Notes: generated from the sequence alone by a model not told the origin. A stretch of 40,020 bases of DNA from Acidimicrobiaceae bacterium (GCA_003160635.1 PMLV01000242.1:1-40020), one strand, 5' to 3'; shown: positions 1 to 8,778, counted from the first letter of the stretch. Translations and numbers: made by a program.

Positions 1-220
1 GGATCTACGGCCTTAACTTCGGCCTAAGGGGCGCGGGAGGAGACGTCCGCGGGGGCGAAGGGTGTGAACCACCGAGCATGCCAGGCGGCACTGGTGGCAC
101 AACCCAGGAGGCGACAGCAAGCAGGCTCGCCGCCGCGAGGGACTCCTCGAGCTGTTACCAAATAGCCAGATGAGTCATGACACCCGGGGTGGTTCACCCG
201 AATGCGCCCACTTTCAACCC
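1..220. other. Unassigned sequence left of first tRNA-Lys repeat
   Basis: No convincing coding frame. Short inverted repeats are visible: CCTTA/TAAGG near 14-29 and GGGTG-GTT-CACCC near 188-201. I compared it with tmRNA and RNase P RNA and could match neither; the standard tmRNA 5' and 3' ends are absent. It may be the end of an integrated element. Confidence 0.3.
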
Positions 221-384
221 AGTATCCAACCCACTATCTCGGTACAACGGGGTGGATGCGGCTTAACCCGGTGGACGATCAAAAGACGAAGCCGCAGGTC
301 ACAGAACTAGACGGACTCAGTGGACTCCCCTGCCTCGGACTCTTAATCCGCAGGTTTCGGGTTCGAATCCCGAGGGGCGCACCA
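221..384 (+). repeat. tRNA-Lys(CUU) 3'-half repeat, copy 1 (att-like)
   Basis: Positions 336-384 match the 3' half of a tRNA-Lys: anticodon stem-loop CGGA-CTCTTAA-TCCG (anticodon CUU, 336-350), T arm with GGGTTCGAATCCC, acceptor strand GGGGCGC and ACCA. The 5' half (acceptor strand, D arm) is missing, so it cannot be a working tRNA. Upstream are a bulged hairpin (224-232 with 250-257) and a second perfect 7-bp stem (258-264 with 289-295), then the stretch GTGGACTCCCCTG. Copy 2 (11440-11600) has the same order and nearly the same length; copy 3 (25570-25660) is degenerate. Tyrosine recombinases often integrate at tRNA 3' ends and leave such direct repeats, so an attachment-site scar is the leading reading. 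Confidence 0.75.
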
Positions 385-707
385 CAAATTAGCAGGTCAA
401 TCGGGGTAGGTGCTCTGAATAAGGTGGATCGTCTAGCCCCGAACTCGGGATGCAACTCGGATCCACCTTACGATCCACCTATGACCCGAGTACGTCAGGC
501 CTCCAGGATATGGCGTCGACCTTTGATCATGACGCCTGCAGCCTCGTAGTTCGCACAGACTCCGGGAAGCGCAGCGCAGGCACCGGATTTCAAGCCACTT
601 GAATCATGGACTTGAGGGGCGATGTCTGCGTGAAGGGTCCATGCAAACGACAGGTTCAGCCCGCATTCGAACGGTTGGTTGCAGATCGACGATCAGATCC
701 ATACCCG
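385..707. other. Gene-free stretch with alternative inverted repeats
   Basis: No credible gene. AAGGTGGATC at 421-430 can pair with GATCCACCTT at 460-469, and the overlapping AGGTGGATCGT at 422-432 can pair with ACGATCCACCT at 470-480. These are two mutually exclusive stems from one left arm. It lies more than 200 bp past the hydrolase stop, so a role as that gene's terminator is uncertain, and there is no U-tract. Confidence 0.4.
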
Positions 708-2168
708 TCAGGTTATGCAACTGAGCATCAAGGCTTTGTCCTCGGGCAGGAGAAACCGACGCTGGATCATCTCATCGAGCTTCGCACTTACCTTGTCGAG
801 GTATGCCTCACGGCTGCCGTATAGCTCCTTCATCTGCGACTCGCTGAATCGCTTCATCCCCGCCCGGAGCGGACTTCCCTCGGATATCCGGGCGACGTAG
901 CGAGCCTCGGGAACGTCCACCCAGGCAGTCCGAAGCCCCCCAAGAGCGTTGCCATGGACATCCCTCGCGATGCCGTCCGGGCTGCCGGAGTCTCGGGTGA
1001 TGCGTTCTGCGTGAGGCATTGGGAGGCCATCGTCAGCCCAGCGGTACATGGCGTCCCATAAGGCCCAAACAATCGGTGCGTTAAACTTGTCATACGCTTC
1101 GTACTCCTGCGAAGAGTCGCGCTCGTTCAGCCCATGGATGCCTGGAGGCAACACGTCGCCATGACTTCCGTTCTCAAGCAATGATTCCGGAGCTGCTGAG
1201 ATCATGTGACCGGCGCCCGGCAGCTCGTAAGAGCGAAACCGCGGATCGTCGGTGTCCTCGGGAAGCTCCGTACCGTCAGCAACCTGGCGCGTGGCTTCCG
1301 CCTCCGATTGAAGAACGGCCAGGATGGCGCCACGTGGGCGGGTAGTCGGCACATTGCCGACAGAAATGAAATAACCGTCAATCGCAGGCCGATCTCCTGA
1401 AATCATGTGTTGATTGTGGTGATAATCGGCAAGCGGCCGTAAGATCAAGCTGGCTCCTGACGCCCCCGACGTGAAGACACGCCGTACTCGGAAGCCCTGC
1501 AGCACGGTCTCGTCTTCAGAGCGTAAGCCGTGCACGACATCAAAGAAGATGTCCGGTCCCTGCGCATAGCTTCGGTACAGTTCCTGGGTGAAGACCTCCA
1601 TCTCGGGACCCGGCCTCCCGAAGTTAAGCGTTCCAAATGCCTTTCCCAGCGCGCCAGGAGTGAGTTGACCCCAATCAGAGGGCTCCCCGCCAGCAACGGT
1701 CAAACCGCTATAGCGATCCGGATTGACCTTCCATAGGTTCGCAACACCCCCACCAGGAATCTCCTGTGGTCCAAAACGGGTTCCCGAACACACCTCCACG
1801 CCCAGCCAAGCATCACCATGACGAAGAAGGTTCCGTTCCACCGTCGCTTGAGCAAGGAGGTTATGGAACGGAATGGCATGAACGATCCCTGAGAAGACAC
1901 CTACGTCCCGCGGTCGGATCACCAGCACTCGTGTCTTGTAAGGGACGTCTGGGCTTCGAACCGTAGATAGTGGTCTGAGCGCCAATGTTCCCTCACCCGC
2001 TTGCAGGGCACGTGATGATTCAGGTCCGTACACATTCGCACTTCCAGAGATGAAGAACTCCTCCTCGATGTAGCCGAATTCCTTCATCAGCTCGGCCTTC
2101 TCTTCGCTCGCCATTGCCGTTCCGAATAGCGCCGAGCTATCGGTCGGAACGGGACCTTCGATCTTCAT
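708..2168 (-). CDS. Alpha/beta hydrolase domain-containing protein (PF20091-like)
   Basis: A 486-residue protein resembling the large alpha/beta-hydrolase-domain family found near CoA and steroid/terpenoid catabolism genes in actinobacteria. The N-terminal YIEEEFFISGSANVYG and the central YKTRVLVIRP segments align with the second family member in this window (29025-30617: YEQSEYFVSGTATAY, YKTRMVVYRP). The nucleophile elbow is unusual: SGASGAS around residue 237 where the paralogue has GESQSA. A late GAGHM (about residue 320) could supply the histidine. There is no signal peptide, so it should be cytoplasmic, unlike the paralogue. AAAGGAG sits five bases before the ATG. Substrate unknown; ester or lactone hydrolysis is inferred from the fold only. 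Confidence 0.8.
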   Translation of the reverse strand: MKIEGPVPTDSSALFGTAMASEEKAELMKEFGYIEEEFFISGSANVYGPESSRALQAGEGTLALRPLSTVRSPDVPYKTRVLVIRPRDVGVFSGIVHAIPFHNLLAQATVERNLLRHGDAWLGVEVCSGTRFGPQEIPGGGVANLWKVNPDRYSGLTVAGGEPSDWGQLTPGALGKAFGTLNFGRPGPEMEVFTQELYRSYAQGPDIFFDVVHGLRSEDETVLQGFRVRRVFTSGASGASLILRPLADYHHNQHMISGDRPAIDGYFISVGNVPTTRPRGAILAVLQSEAEATRQVADGTELPEDTDDPRFRSYELPGAGHMISAAPESLLENGSHGDVLPPGIHGLNERDSSQEYEAYDKFNAPIVWALWDAMYRWADDGLPMPHAERITRDSGSPDGIARDVHGNALGGLRTAWVDVPEARYVARISEGSPLRAGMKRFSESQMKELYGSREAYLDKVSAKLDEMIQRRFLLPEDKALMLSCIT

Positions 2169-2503
2169 CCGTTACTCCTTTCGCTACGGGGTGAAGCGCC
2201 AGCCTCTACTCTGGGTATTCATGTTCAGGTTTCCGGCTCTTGCCCGAGCTGTCGCCAGATTTACGAGGGACGAACCAGATCCAGCGATTGGTGATCTCTC
2301 GCTCCTTGCTGGGATGAGGCAGTCATGAAGCAGCATCGATTCGTCGACCATCTCGTTCCTTGAGTCCAAGGCCGAGGAGTTTGTGTCCGGCTTCTGACCC
2401 TTTGCCTGGCCCGGTTCGTCCATAGGTCATGCTGTTTTTGGCGCCATGCATGCGTCGGCGTCATCTCCACCGCCTATGAGCGGACGTCCATGCTCGTCGC
2501 CTG
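2169..2503. other. Gene-free stretch between hydrolase and binding protein
   Basis: Open frames here are short, lack family resemblance and have weak start contexts. The hydrolase ribosome binding site lies at the left edge. I see no clear promoter, operator or terminator, and no copy of the TetR operator found at 30636-30673. Confidence 0.35.
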
Positions 2504-3793
2504 TCACGACGATGACACTGCGACGCGCGAACCACAAAATTCTTTGCCGTTTTCGTACGGGGTTAGCCCTTTGCCGGTGACCACCAGAACCTGTCCACAT
2601 GATGTCTTGGGAAGCATGCCAACTGTCCCGAAATGCTGGAAGGTCACGGGTGTCGGAAGGATACCACCAGCCGTATAGACGGAGACCTTGCGCAGGTTCG
2701 CGACGAAGGCTTTTCGCGTCGGGTTCTTCCCGGCCAGTTCCAGTCCCTTGATCATGGCGTCGGCTGCCTCATAGGTCAAAAAAGCCGCCTGGTCGTTAGT
2801 TTCGGAGAAGTGGGGTATGTACTTCCTGATGGTCGCCAGCATCAGTTTCTGACCGGCAGTTGGGTGACTTAGGTCAAATCCCAATTGCGCCGCATAGGTG
2901 CCGATCAACGCCTGGTGGACGGCCGGTTGGGTCAAGAGGTTCGAGCTGAGGGTGTAATAGAACTCCTTGATTTTGACGTCCGCTTGCTGGAGCGTTTCGC
3001 TCAAAGAAACGACCTGGGCGGGAACCCCGGCGAGGATCACACCGTTGCAGTGCGATGATTTAAGTTGGAGTGCCACCGGGGTGAACGCGACGTCGGATAG
3101 GGGGAGTGAATCATTGTCATAACAATTCGTGATACCGAGCTTGGTGGCTTCTTTCATGAGGGCGATCTGGTTGGTGATCGCCGATGGTACGTTGACCGAG
3201 ATGACGGCAAGCTTCGTGACCCCGATGTCCTTCATGAAGACGACGTCGGTGTTATATCCATACGTGACACCATTGAAGGGCGTGCTCGCAGGTGGCATGA
3301 GGTCGAACATGTTCGTATTGGGCTGCTCACCCCATTCGGGCCCGTCGTTACCTGCTCCGACGACCGGTATGCCGGCTTGGTGCAGAAAGGCAGAGGCACC
3401 GTAAGCGACCGTCGAATCATCAATAACCCCAAAGGCCCCTTTATCGTCGACGAGATCCTGTGCTGCCAATTTGTTGCCAGAAGGCGTTGATTGGTCGTCG
3501 ACCGTCACCACCTTCAGTTGATGACCGTCGACTCCACCCTTAGCGTTCTGCGCGTCAAATCGCGCCTCAACGCCATATTGCGCGCCGCCGTACTGCGAAG
3601 CCGCTCCTCCCGAGAGCTCTGTGATCAGGCCAATCGTGATCGGAGCCGCACTGGCGCTGGCAGATGGTGCTTCGATCGGGATGGCTACGACCGCACCGCA
3701 TATCGCAAGCGACGCAATTGCGGTTCGCACTGCTAGCTTCATCCGCCCGCCGACTTTCGCATGCGTCCTTGCCCGCGGAAACCTTGCTCGCAC
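2504..3793 (-). CDS. ABC transporter substrate-binding protein, branched-chain amino acid (LivJ/Peripla_BP_6) type
   Basis: An extracellular solute receptor of the Leu/Ile/Val-binding fold. The mature part begins ITIGLITELSGGAASQYGG, the usual start of this family, and continues through GGVDGHQLKVVTVDDQSTP and the second lobe. I chose the GTG at 3793 because AAAGGGGGG (3802-3808 on the other strand) lies six bases upstream; the longest frame would need a TTG with no such site, and an ATG at 3742 is the alternative. The N terminus has an arginine-rich stretch, a hydrophobic core (residues about 23-40) and Ala-Ser-Ala before cleavage. No permease or ATPase genes adjoin it, so it is an orphan receptor here. 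Ligand unknown; such proteins also bind aromatic acids. Confidence 0.85.
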   Translation of the reverse strand: MRARFPRARTHAKVGGRMKLAVRTAIASLAICGAVVAIPIEAPSASASAAPITIGLITELSGGAASQYGGAQYGVEARFDAQNAKGGVDGHQLKVVTVDDQSTPSGNKLAAQDLVDDKGAFGVIDDSTVAYGASAFLHQAGIPVVGAGNDGPEWGEQPNTNMFDLMPPASTPFNGVTYGYNTDVVFMKDIGVTKLAVISVNVPSAITNQIALMKEATKLGITNCYDNDSLPLSDVAFTPVALQLKSSHCNGVILAGVPAQVVSLSETLQQADVKIKEFYYTLSSNLLTQPAVHQALIGTYAAQLGFDLSHPTAGQKLMLATIRKYIPHFSETNDQAAFLTYEAADAMIKGLELAGKNPTRKAFVANLRKVSVYTAGGILPTPVTFQHFGTVGMLPKTSCGQVLVVTGKGLTPYENGKEFCGSRVAVSSS

Positions 3794-3930
3794 GTGCGTC
3801 CCCCCTTTAGTAATATCAACCAAGTTTCGGATGCCGATGGAAGGTTACGCCTCTCACGAGCCACGAGACAACCGGATCGGCTACAGAGCAGCGTTTGCTC
3901 CGTGAGCCAATGGCCGACTAGCGAAATGAA

Positions 3931-4197
3931 CTATTGGCGAGATGAGGACGCTGCTGGTCGTCTAAAGATCCTCAGCTGGAGCACGTCCTCTTTGGATGCA
4001 AAGTAACGGTAGAAGGTCCGCACGGAGATATGCGCCTCGGCGGCGATCTCTTCGACCGTGACGTTGGCGAAGCCGCACTGATCGAACAGTCGGAGGGCGA
4101 CCTCCTCCAATTCCGAGACCATCATTTCAATGCGTCTCGCCCGGAGCTGGAGCGAAAGCGACTGGTCCCCTTGGTTCTGTTCTATCGGCGGTGCCAT
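3931..4197 (-). pseudogene. Truncated TetR-family regulator (HTH domain only)
   Basis: Eighty-eight residues carrying only the DNA-binding domain: [20 protein letters not shown] then [20 protein letters not shown]. It closely matches residues 18-70 of the full TetR at 30776-31393 (EDVALRLFEQQGFGEVTVDD ... ISPRTFYRYFPAKEDVLQVRI). After VLQLRIFRR the similarity stops and the frame ends 9 codons later; the ligand-binding and dimerisation domain is missing and I cannot find it in other frames. The start at 4197 has GAGGG five bases upstream. It precedes the binding-protein gene on the same strand, as the intact TetR precedes its hydrolase. Probably a decayed gene, though a DNA-binding fragment could still be made. 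Confidence 0.75.
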
Positions 4198-4263
4198 GGT
4201 CCCTCGCTTGCAGGCTAGCGGCATAGCGCAACTCGACGGTCAGCCGCCGAACCCGAATATCTT

Positions 4264-4345
4264 CAGACGTGCCCATAACCGGGGACGTCAACCAGCCGAA
4301 GAATGAGATGGAGGGGGTCCGTGGGCGAAGGTTCGAAGCCGAGGC
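4264..4345 (-). pseudogene. Relic of a GNAT toxin gene (C-terminal end only)
   Basis: The minus strand reads GFEPSPTDPLHLILRLVDVP then GYGHV and a stop at 4264-4266. This matches the C terminus of the intact GNAT toxin at 22271-22777 (DFELSPTDPLHLILRLADVP). The DNA of the two regions is mostly identical over about 60 bases (4280-4340 against 22290-22350) and then diverges. The rest of the gene and any antitoxin are absent. It is the scar of a second toxin-antitoxin copy. Confidence 0.8.
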
Positions 4346-4451
4346 TCGTTGAGACCTCTGGCTGAGACCAGCTGGTTAGCCCTGCGGCATCGGGAATATT
4401 CCGCAGTCACCCCCTCTCTGCGACGTGCGACGCGTGTCGGCGACCTGCCCT

Positions 4452-5942
4452 CTACAGCTGTGCGCAGACCGACTTCACCTCCGTGTAGGCCTCAAGCACC
4501 TGGTGACCCATCTCACGCCCCCACCCGGACTGCTTGTACCCTCCGAAGGGAAGCGCTGCATCAAAGATGTTGTAGCAGTTGATCCATACTGTGCCGGCTC
4601 TGATCTTCTTGGCCAACAAATGTGCCTTCGAGATGTCCTTGGTCCAGATCCCGGCCCCGAGCCCATAGGGCGTATCGTTGGCTACCTGGGCGATGTCGTC
4701 CAGGGTCTGGAACGGCGCCGCAACCACCACCGGACCGAAGATCTCCTCCCGCACCACTTGCATGTCCGGGCGGGTGTTGGTCAGCACGGTGGGCTCGACA
4801 AAGTAGCCGCGGTCACCCCGGCGCCCACCACCGGTCAGTGCAGTCGCCCCGTCGCTCTTCCCCGATTCGAGGAATCCCGTCACACGTTGTAGCTGCTCGT
4901 CGGAGACGAGTGGGCCCATCTGGGTCTCGGGGTCCATTCCGTCACCCAGCTTGATGGACTTGGCAATTTCGGTCACGCCGGCCACAACATCCTCGAATCG
5001 ATCCTCCTGCACGAAGAGCCGAGACCCGGCGACGCAGCACTGTCCGTGGTTGAAGAAGATTGCATTGGCGGCACCCGCGATGGCTCCTTCGGGATCGGCA
5101 TCGGAAAAGACGATGTTGGGGCTCTTTCCTCCGAGCTCGAGTGTCAGCTTCTTCAGGTTTCCCGCCGCAGCCTGGACGATGAGCTTGCCGACTTCGGTCG
5201 ACCCCGTGAACGCCACTTTGTCGACGCCATCGTGTGCGGCCAGCGCCGCACCGGCGGTCTCGCCAAAACCGGTGACCACATTGACGACCCCGTCAGGCAC
5301 TCCCGCTTCGGCGATGAGCTCTGCCAGTCGCAACGCGGATAGGGGCGTTTGCTCCGCCGGCTTGAGCACGACGCAGTTCCCGGCAGCGAGAGCAGGACCC
5401 AGCTTCCACGCCGCCATGAGAAGAGGGAAGTTCCACGGAATGATCTGTCCAACGACGCCGATCGGCTCACGCAGCGTGTAGGCGTGGAAATTGGCCCCGG
5501 GAGCGTAAGGAACCGAGATATTGATCGAATTGCCCTCGATTTTGGTGGCCCAACCCGCCATGTAGTGGAACAAGTCCGCCGCCAACGGCACGTCGGCCAC
5601 CTGGGCCACGCCGTACGGCTTGCCGTTGTCGAGAGTCTCAAGCTGTGCCAACTCATCAACGTGCTCGAGGATGAGATCACCGATCTTCCAGATGAGCCGT
5701 CCCCGATCAGACGGGGTCAGGCGAGCCCATGGACCCTCTTCGAAGGCACGACGCGCTGCCCGCACCGCCCGATCAATGTCCTCCGCGTCGCCCTCGGCCA
5801 CCGTGGCAAGGGTCTCCCCTGTGGCGGGATTGGGGGTCGTGAAGGTTCGACCGGACGCTGCGTCGACCCAGTCGCCGTCGATGAAGAGCTTACGATCGGT
5901 GGCGATGAAATCGTCGACCCGCTTGTCGAGTGTGATGGACAT
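4452..5942 (-). CDS. NAD(P)-dependent aldehyde dehydrogenase
   Basis: A 496-residue member of the ALDH superfamily, oxidising an aldehyde to the acid. Visible landmarks are the cofactor-site PWNFP (Asn171), the FTGSTEVG turn (245-252), the general base in LELGGKSPN (Glu269), the active-site GQCCVAGSR (catalytic Cys303) and EEIFGPV near the C terminus. The ATG at 5942 is preceded by GGAGGG at a good distance; the frame extends upstream but without family similarity. It stands alone between gene debris and the ABC operon. In this setting it may oxidise aldehydes made by alcohol dehydrogenases or hydrolysis steps of the catabolic genes, which is inference. Confidence 0.93.
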   Translation of the reverse strand: MSITLDKRVDDFIATDRKLFIDGDWVDAASGRTFTTPNPATGETLATVAEGDAEDIDRAVRAARRAFEEGPWARLTPSDRGRLIWKIGDLILEHVDELAQLETLDNGKPYGVAQVADVPLAADLFHYMAGWATKIEGNSINISVPYAPGANFHAYTLREPIGVVGQIIPWNFPLLMAAWKLGPALAAGNCVVLKPAEQTPLSALRLAELIAEAGVPDGVVNVVTGFGETAGAALAAHDGVDKVAFTGSTEVGKLIVQAAAGNLKKLTLELGGKSPNIVFSDADPEGAIAGAANAIFFNHGQCCVAGSRLFVQEDRFEDVVAGVTEIAKSIKLGDGMDPETQMGPLVSDEQLQRVTGFLESGKSDGATALTGGGRRGDRGYFVEPTVLTNTRPDMQVVREEIFGPVVVAAPFQTLDDIAQVANDTPYGLGAGIWTKDISKAHLLAKKIRAGTVWINCYNIFDAALPFGGYKQSGWGREMGHQVLEAYTEVKSVCAQL

Positions 5943-6195
5943 GACGCTCCCTCCTCGGCCGGCCCCACGACGGGGCACGGCCCTGTCAGACATACAGCTG
6001 GCGCCACGAGGCGTCACCATGGATCGCACACTATCGTTCAATGGAAAACAGGCCAAGTGGTTTTTCGTCGCCGGGCTTTCAGTAACGCCCGTGACAGCGG
6101 GATCATTGGCGTTCCCCTAAGGGCACGTCCATGTGCGGGAATTCCACCTTCGACCCGTTTCGTAGTGGGGGACGCAAGGTCTGGTAGAAGGGCAA

Positions 6196-6211
6196 CCCCT
6201 GCCTCGGACTC
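6196..6211 (+). repeat. Possible fragment of the tRNA-Lys repeat
   Basis: CCCCTGCCTCGGACTC is identical to positions 328-343 of copy 1, covering the junction into the anticodon stem. The T arm and acceptor do not follow. Upstream, CCAC (6148-6153 area) and GTGG could form a stem in roughly the place of the copy 1 hairpin. It may be a deletion remnant of a fourth copy, or chance. Confidence 0.35.
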
Positions 6212-6231
6212 GGAGATCGGGGCTACTGTGA

Positions 6232-6651
6232 TTAATTCCGAAGCGATCCCCGAGAATCCTTGGGCTGCGTAACGGATCTCGCCCCGCTTTGATGAAGCTC
6301 CTGCTGCTGGTTGTGATCGCGATTGGGCGGATCCTCCATGTAGTCGAACCTCACATTGGCAAGGTGGCGGATTTCGTCTCGGAGATCCGACCCCGTCTGG
6401 CGAAGTGCTGTTCCGTCCAGCCAGTTTTCAATACTTCGATCCAATCTGTCGCTGTAGTAGAGCGGTCTACTACCCGTTGCCCTCACTGGGTCGTCAACTT
6501 CCCGAAACACGCTCGGCGCGTTCGGACTCAAGAGAAGGAGGAGCTTCTCGCCTGCGACGGAAATACGAGGGTCACTCTCCCGAGAACACGACGCACACAT
6601 CCGCCAGGAGTCGATGGTGATGTCTGGCACTATGCCGCACGTACGCGCCAC
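6232..6651 (-). CDS. Hypothetical protein (doubtful)
   Basis: A 139-codon frame whose second half, around SDLRDEIRHLANVRFDYMED, reads like real protein, while the N-terminal third looks random. No family recognised, no good ribosome binding site at the first ATG, and the neighbourhood is debris. It could be the remains of a larger gene. Confidence 0.22.
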   Translation of the reverse strand: MARTCGIVPDITIDSWRMCASCSRESDPRISVAGEKLLLLLSPNAPSVFREVDDPVRATGSRPLYYSDRLDRSIENWLDGTALRQTGSDLRDEIRHLANVRFDYMEDPPNRDHNQQQELHQSGARSVTQPKDSRGSLRN

Positions 6652-6923
6652 CTAGAGGTTCGGCCGCCGTCCCGGCTGATTAGTGTGAGGCGAGTCGGAG
6701 GGCTAGCCATGTACGAATCACATCAGAGCTAACCGTCGGCACGCAGTCAGTCGCGCGTTGCGGGCTACCCCAACGGAGTACGGAACAGAAGCGATTGCGA
6801 ACTACCCGGGTCCAGCCGTCATGATCTGACTGTGCGTAGCTTTGCACCCAATAGCCTGGTGCATCGAGAGGCGTCCGGTGCCGTATCAGAGGCGGCTGCT
6901 GAAACGTCACCGGTAAGCCGTGC

Positions 6924-7871
6924 TCAGGCGTCTCTGCGGAAGACGAGTGCGCAAGCGAAGGCGACGAGCGCCGCCGCCAGCACGATGAATATCGTGAATT
7001 CGATGGCCTGAAACGTCCAGAACCGACCCGCTGGCTGGTAGATGACGAGCCGCCTGAAGCCATGTGCGGCAAGACAGCTGGCTGCGGAATTATTGAAGAG
7101 CGCCGCGTGACAAGCAGCCGGGACACCAGCTGGGGAGGACGGGTCATAGAGGCGACCCGCAGGATCAATAATGATCTTCGAAATAATCCAAGCTCCAGCA
7201 GGTGCACCGGAGACGTCATTGACAAGCCGAAAGCTGTGACGGATGGGAGCCACGAAACGGGGTCGCAGCCATAGCCCGACCGCTCCTCTCACCAGAACGA
7301 ATCCAGCCAGCGTTGTTGCCATCGCGGGAAGGACGTGCCTGAGCATCGTTCCCGCCGCGATACCGAGCGCCACGGCAAACACGGCGTAAGCAATCGGTGT
7401 AATCCCCGTAATGTCGAATGCGACACCGAAACGGCCTCCGTGGAGCGCGTCCTCGGGTCCACGCCACCAAGTGACGAGCAACGACATCGCCCCACCCCAG
7501 GCCGCCGCCGCGGCGAGCACATACGCCACGTTGCTCGTCATCCAACGCCGCCTGGTCACCCCTTGTGTCCAAACAAGGTCTTGAGTGCCCTGCTCGAACT
7601 CCTTCGCAACGAGGGGCGCTCCCCAGAACAGACCGAAGAGCAGTGGTACAACGAAGGTGCAGCTGACGAGATCGATGATCAGGCCATCTCCCTGAAACAA
7701 TTCACCAGGAAGGTCTCCACAGCTCCGTGTCGCTCCACAGGTGGCAAGCGTAGAGTGATAATCGTGTGCCATCGTCGTTCCGGTCACGAGGAGCAGCACC
7801 GCAAGAACAGCTAGAGCAGCACCAGCAAAGATCACTTGCTGTCGGTGAAGCCGCCAGATGAGTTGGTTCAT
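6924..7871 (-). CDS. ABC-2 type transporter permease
   Basis: A 315-residue integral membrane protein with about six hydrophobic segments (near residues 13-32, 64-84, 116-134, 155-175, 181-200 and 288-310). The cytoplasmic motif EFEQGTQDLVWTQGVTRRRW after the second segment is typical of ABC-2 permeases of YtrA-type operons in actinobacteria. A cysteine pair (Cys45, Cys51) lies in the first external loop. The start ATG overlaps the ATPase stop as ATGA, so translation is coupled. It should work with the upstream ATPase, exporting an unknown compound (antibiotic, peptide or lipid). Confidence 0.85.
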   Translation of the reverse strand: MNQLIWRLHRQQVIFAGAALAVLAVLLLVTGTTMAHDYHSTLATCGATRSCGDLPGELFQGDGLIIDLVSCTFVVPLLFGLFWGAPLVAKEFEQGTQDLVWTQGVTRRRWMTSNVAYVLAAAAAWGGAMSLLVTWWRGPEDALHGGRFGVAFDITGITPIAYAVFAVALGIAAGTMLRHVLPAMATTLAGFVLVRGAVGLWLRPRFVAPIRHSFRLVNDVSGAPAGAWIISKIIIDPAGRLYDPSSPAGVPAACHAALFNNSAASCLAAHGFRRLVIYQPAGRFWTFQAIEFTIFIVLAAALVAFACALVFRRDA

Positions 7872-8778
7872 CTTGGACCTCCCACCAGGCTCATTGGGCC
7901 AGCAGTGTTCGATCCGTCGTCACCCATGTACGCGAGCACAACATCCTCCAAACCAACGTCCGAGAGTTCCCACGTCGGATCAATAAGTGGTGCCTCAAGC
8001 TGCACGAGCAACCGTGACTGACGTTCAGAATGAACTGCACGGACCACTCTGTATCTGCCTTCGATCTCCGCAGCAGCTCGACGCGGTCCAACGAGGACTT
8101 TGTGGGTTTCTAAACGTGGTCGATGTCGTCACAAAGCTGGGTTCGCGAAGCAGCCAGCAAGATGATGTGGTCGCACACCCGTTCGAGATCATGAAGGAGA
8201 TGCGACGAGAGCACCACGGTCAGATCGCCGTCGGCAACAGCTTCTGCCAAGGACGCCAAGAACTCTCTTCGCGCCAACGGATCGAGAGCGGCGACCGGTT
8301 CATCGAGGAGCAGCACCTGAGGTTGCTTTGCGAGCGCCAGACGCAGGGCAACTTGTGACCGCTGGCCGCCTGAGAGCGTCTCGACCGGTCGGTCCAATGG
8401 GATATGGCGTGCGGTGAGGCGGTTCATTGCTGTGTCCGAGTCCCAGCGAGAGTTCAAATGGCCGCCGAGCCTCAAATGCTCGGCAGCCGTGAGCTGCTTG
8501 TAGAGCGGGGCCTGCTGAGCGAGGTAACCGACACTGGCGAGGAAATCCTGACTCTGGCGTGGCGGCTTGTCGAGTACGAAGGCTTCACCAACACTCGGTG
8601 ATGAGAGGCCGACCAGCAGCCGCAACAACGTCGTCTTCCCGGCCCCGTTCGGACCGACAAGCGCCGAGACGCGACCTTGTGGGACGTCGATCGAACAGTC
8701 TTCAAGAGCCCATGTAGGCCCGAAGCGCTTGCCGAGGCCTATCGTCCTGACGGCCATTTCGGATTCGGTAGTCCTCAC
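7868..8778 (-). pseudogene. ABC transporter ATP-binding protein, frameshifted near its C terminus
   Basis: The frame from GTG 8778 (overlapping the GntR stop as GTGA) encodes a complete nucleotide-binding domain: Walker A GPNGAGKT (42-49), signature LSGGQ (135-139), Walker B VLLLDEP (155-161) and H-loop His193. It stops at 8110 after CDDIDHV. Adding one base at the A-run 8112-8114 restores the frame through ETHKVLVGPRR and ELSDVGLEDVVLAYMGDDG to a TGA at 7868-7870 overlapping the permease ATG. The repaired protein would be 303 residues, normal for the family. Because the lost tail is otherwise well preserved, the shift is either very recent or a sequencing error. Partner of the 6924 permease. 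Confidence 0.85.

Larger units (their letters stand above)
5943..6923. other. Long gene-poor stretch
   Basis: About 980 bases without a recognisable gene. It contains a 16-base fragment of the tRNA-Lys repeat (6196-6211) and one weak hypothetical frame (6232-6651, minus), both listed separately. The remainder looks like decayed sequence. Confidence 0.4.

Noticed and set aside
1-384. tmRNA gene
   Set aside because: The 3' end GGGGCGCACCA and the anticodon stem-loop match tRNA-Lys, not the AGCTCCACCA end of tmRNA; no GGGGCTGA-type 5' end or tag-peptide frame was found.
221-384. Group I intron in tRNA-Lys
   Set aside because: An R-like element can be imagined, but no S (P7 3') strand fits in the few bases before the anticodon arm, and no 5' tRNA half occurs upstream.
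336-384. Functional tRNA-Lys gene
   Set aside because: Acceptor 5' strand and D arm are missing; GCGCCC at 204-209 could pair with the acceptor 3' strand but is 165 bases away and is not conserved in copies 2 and 3.
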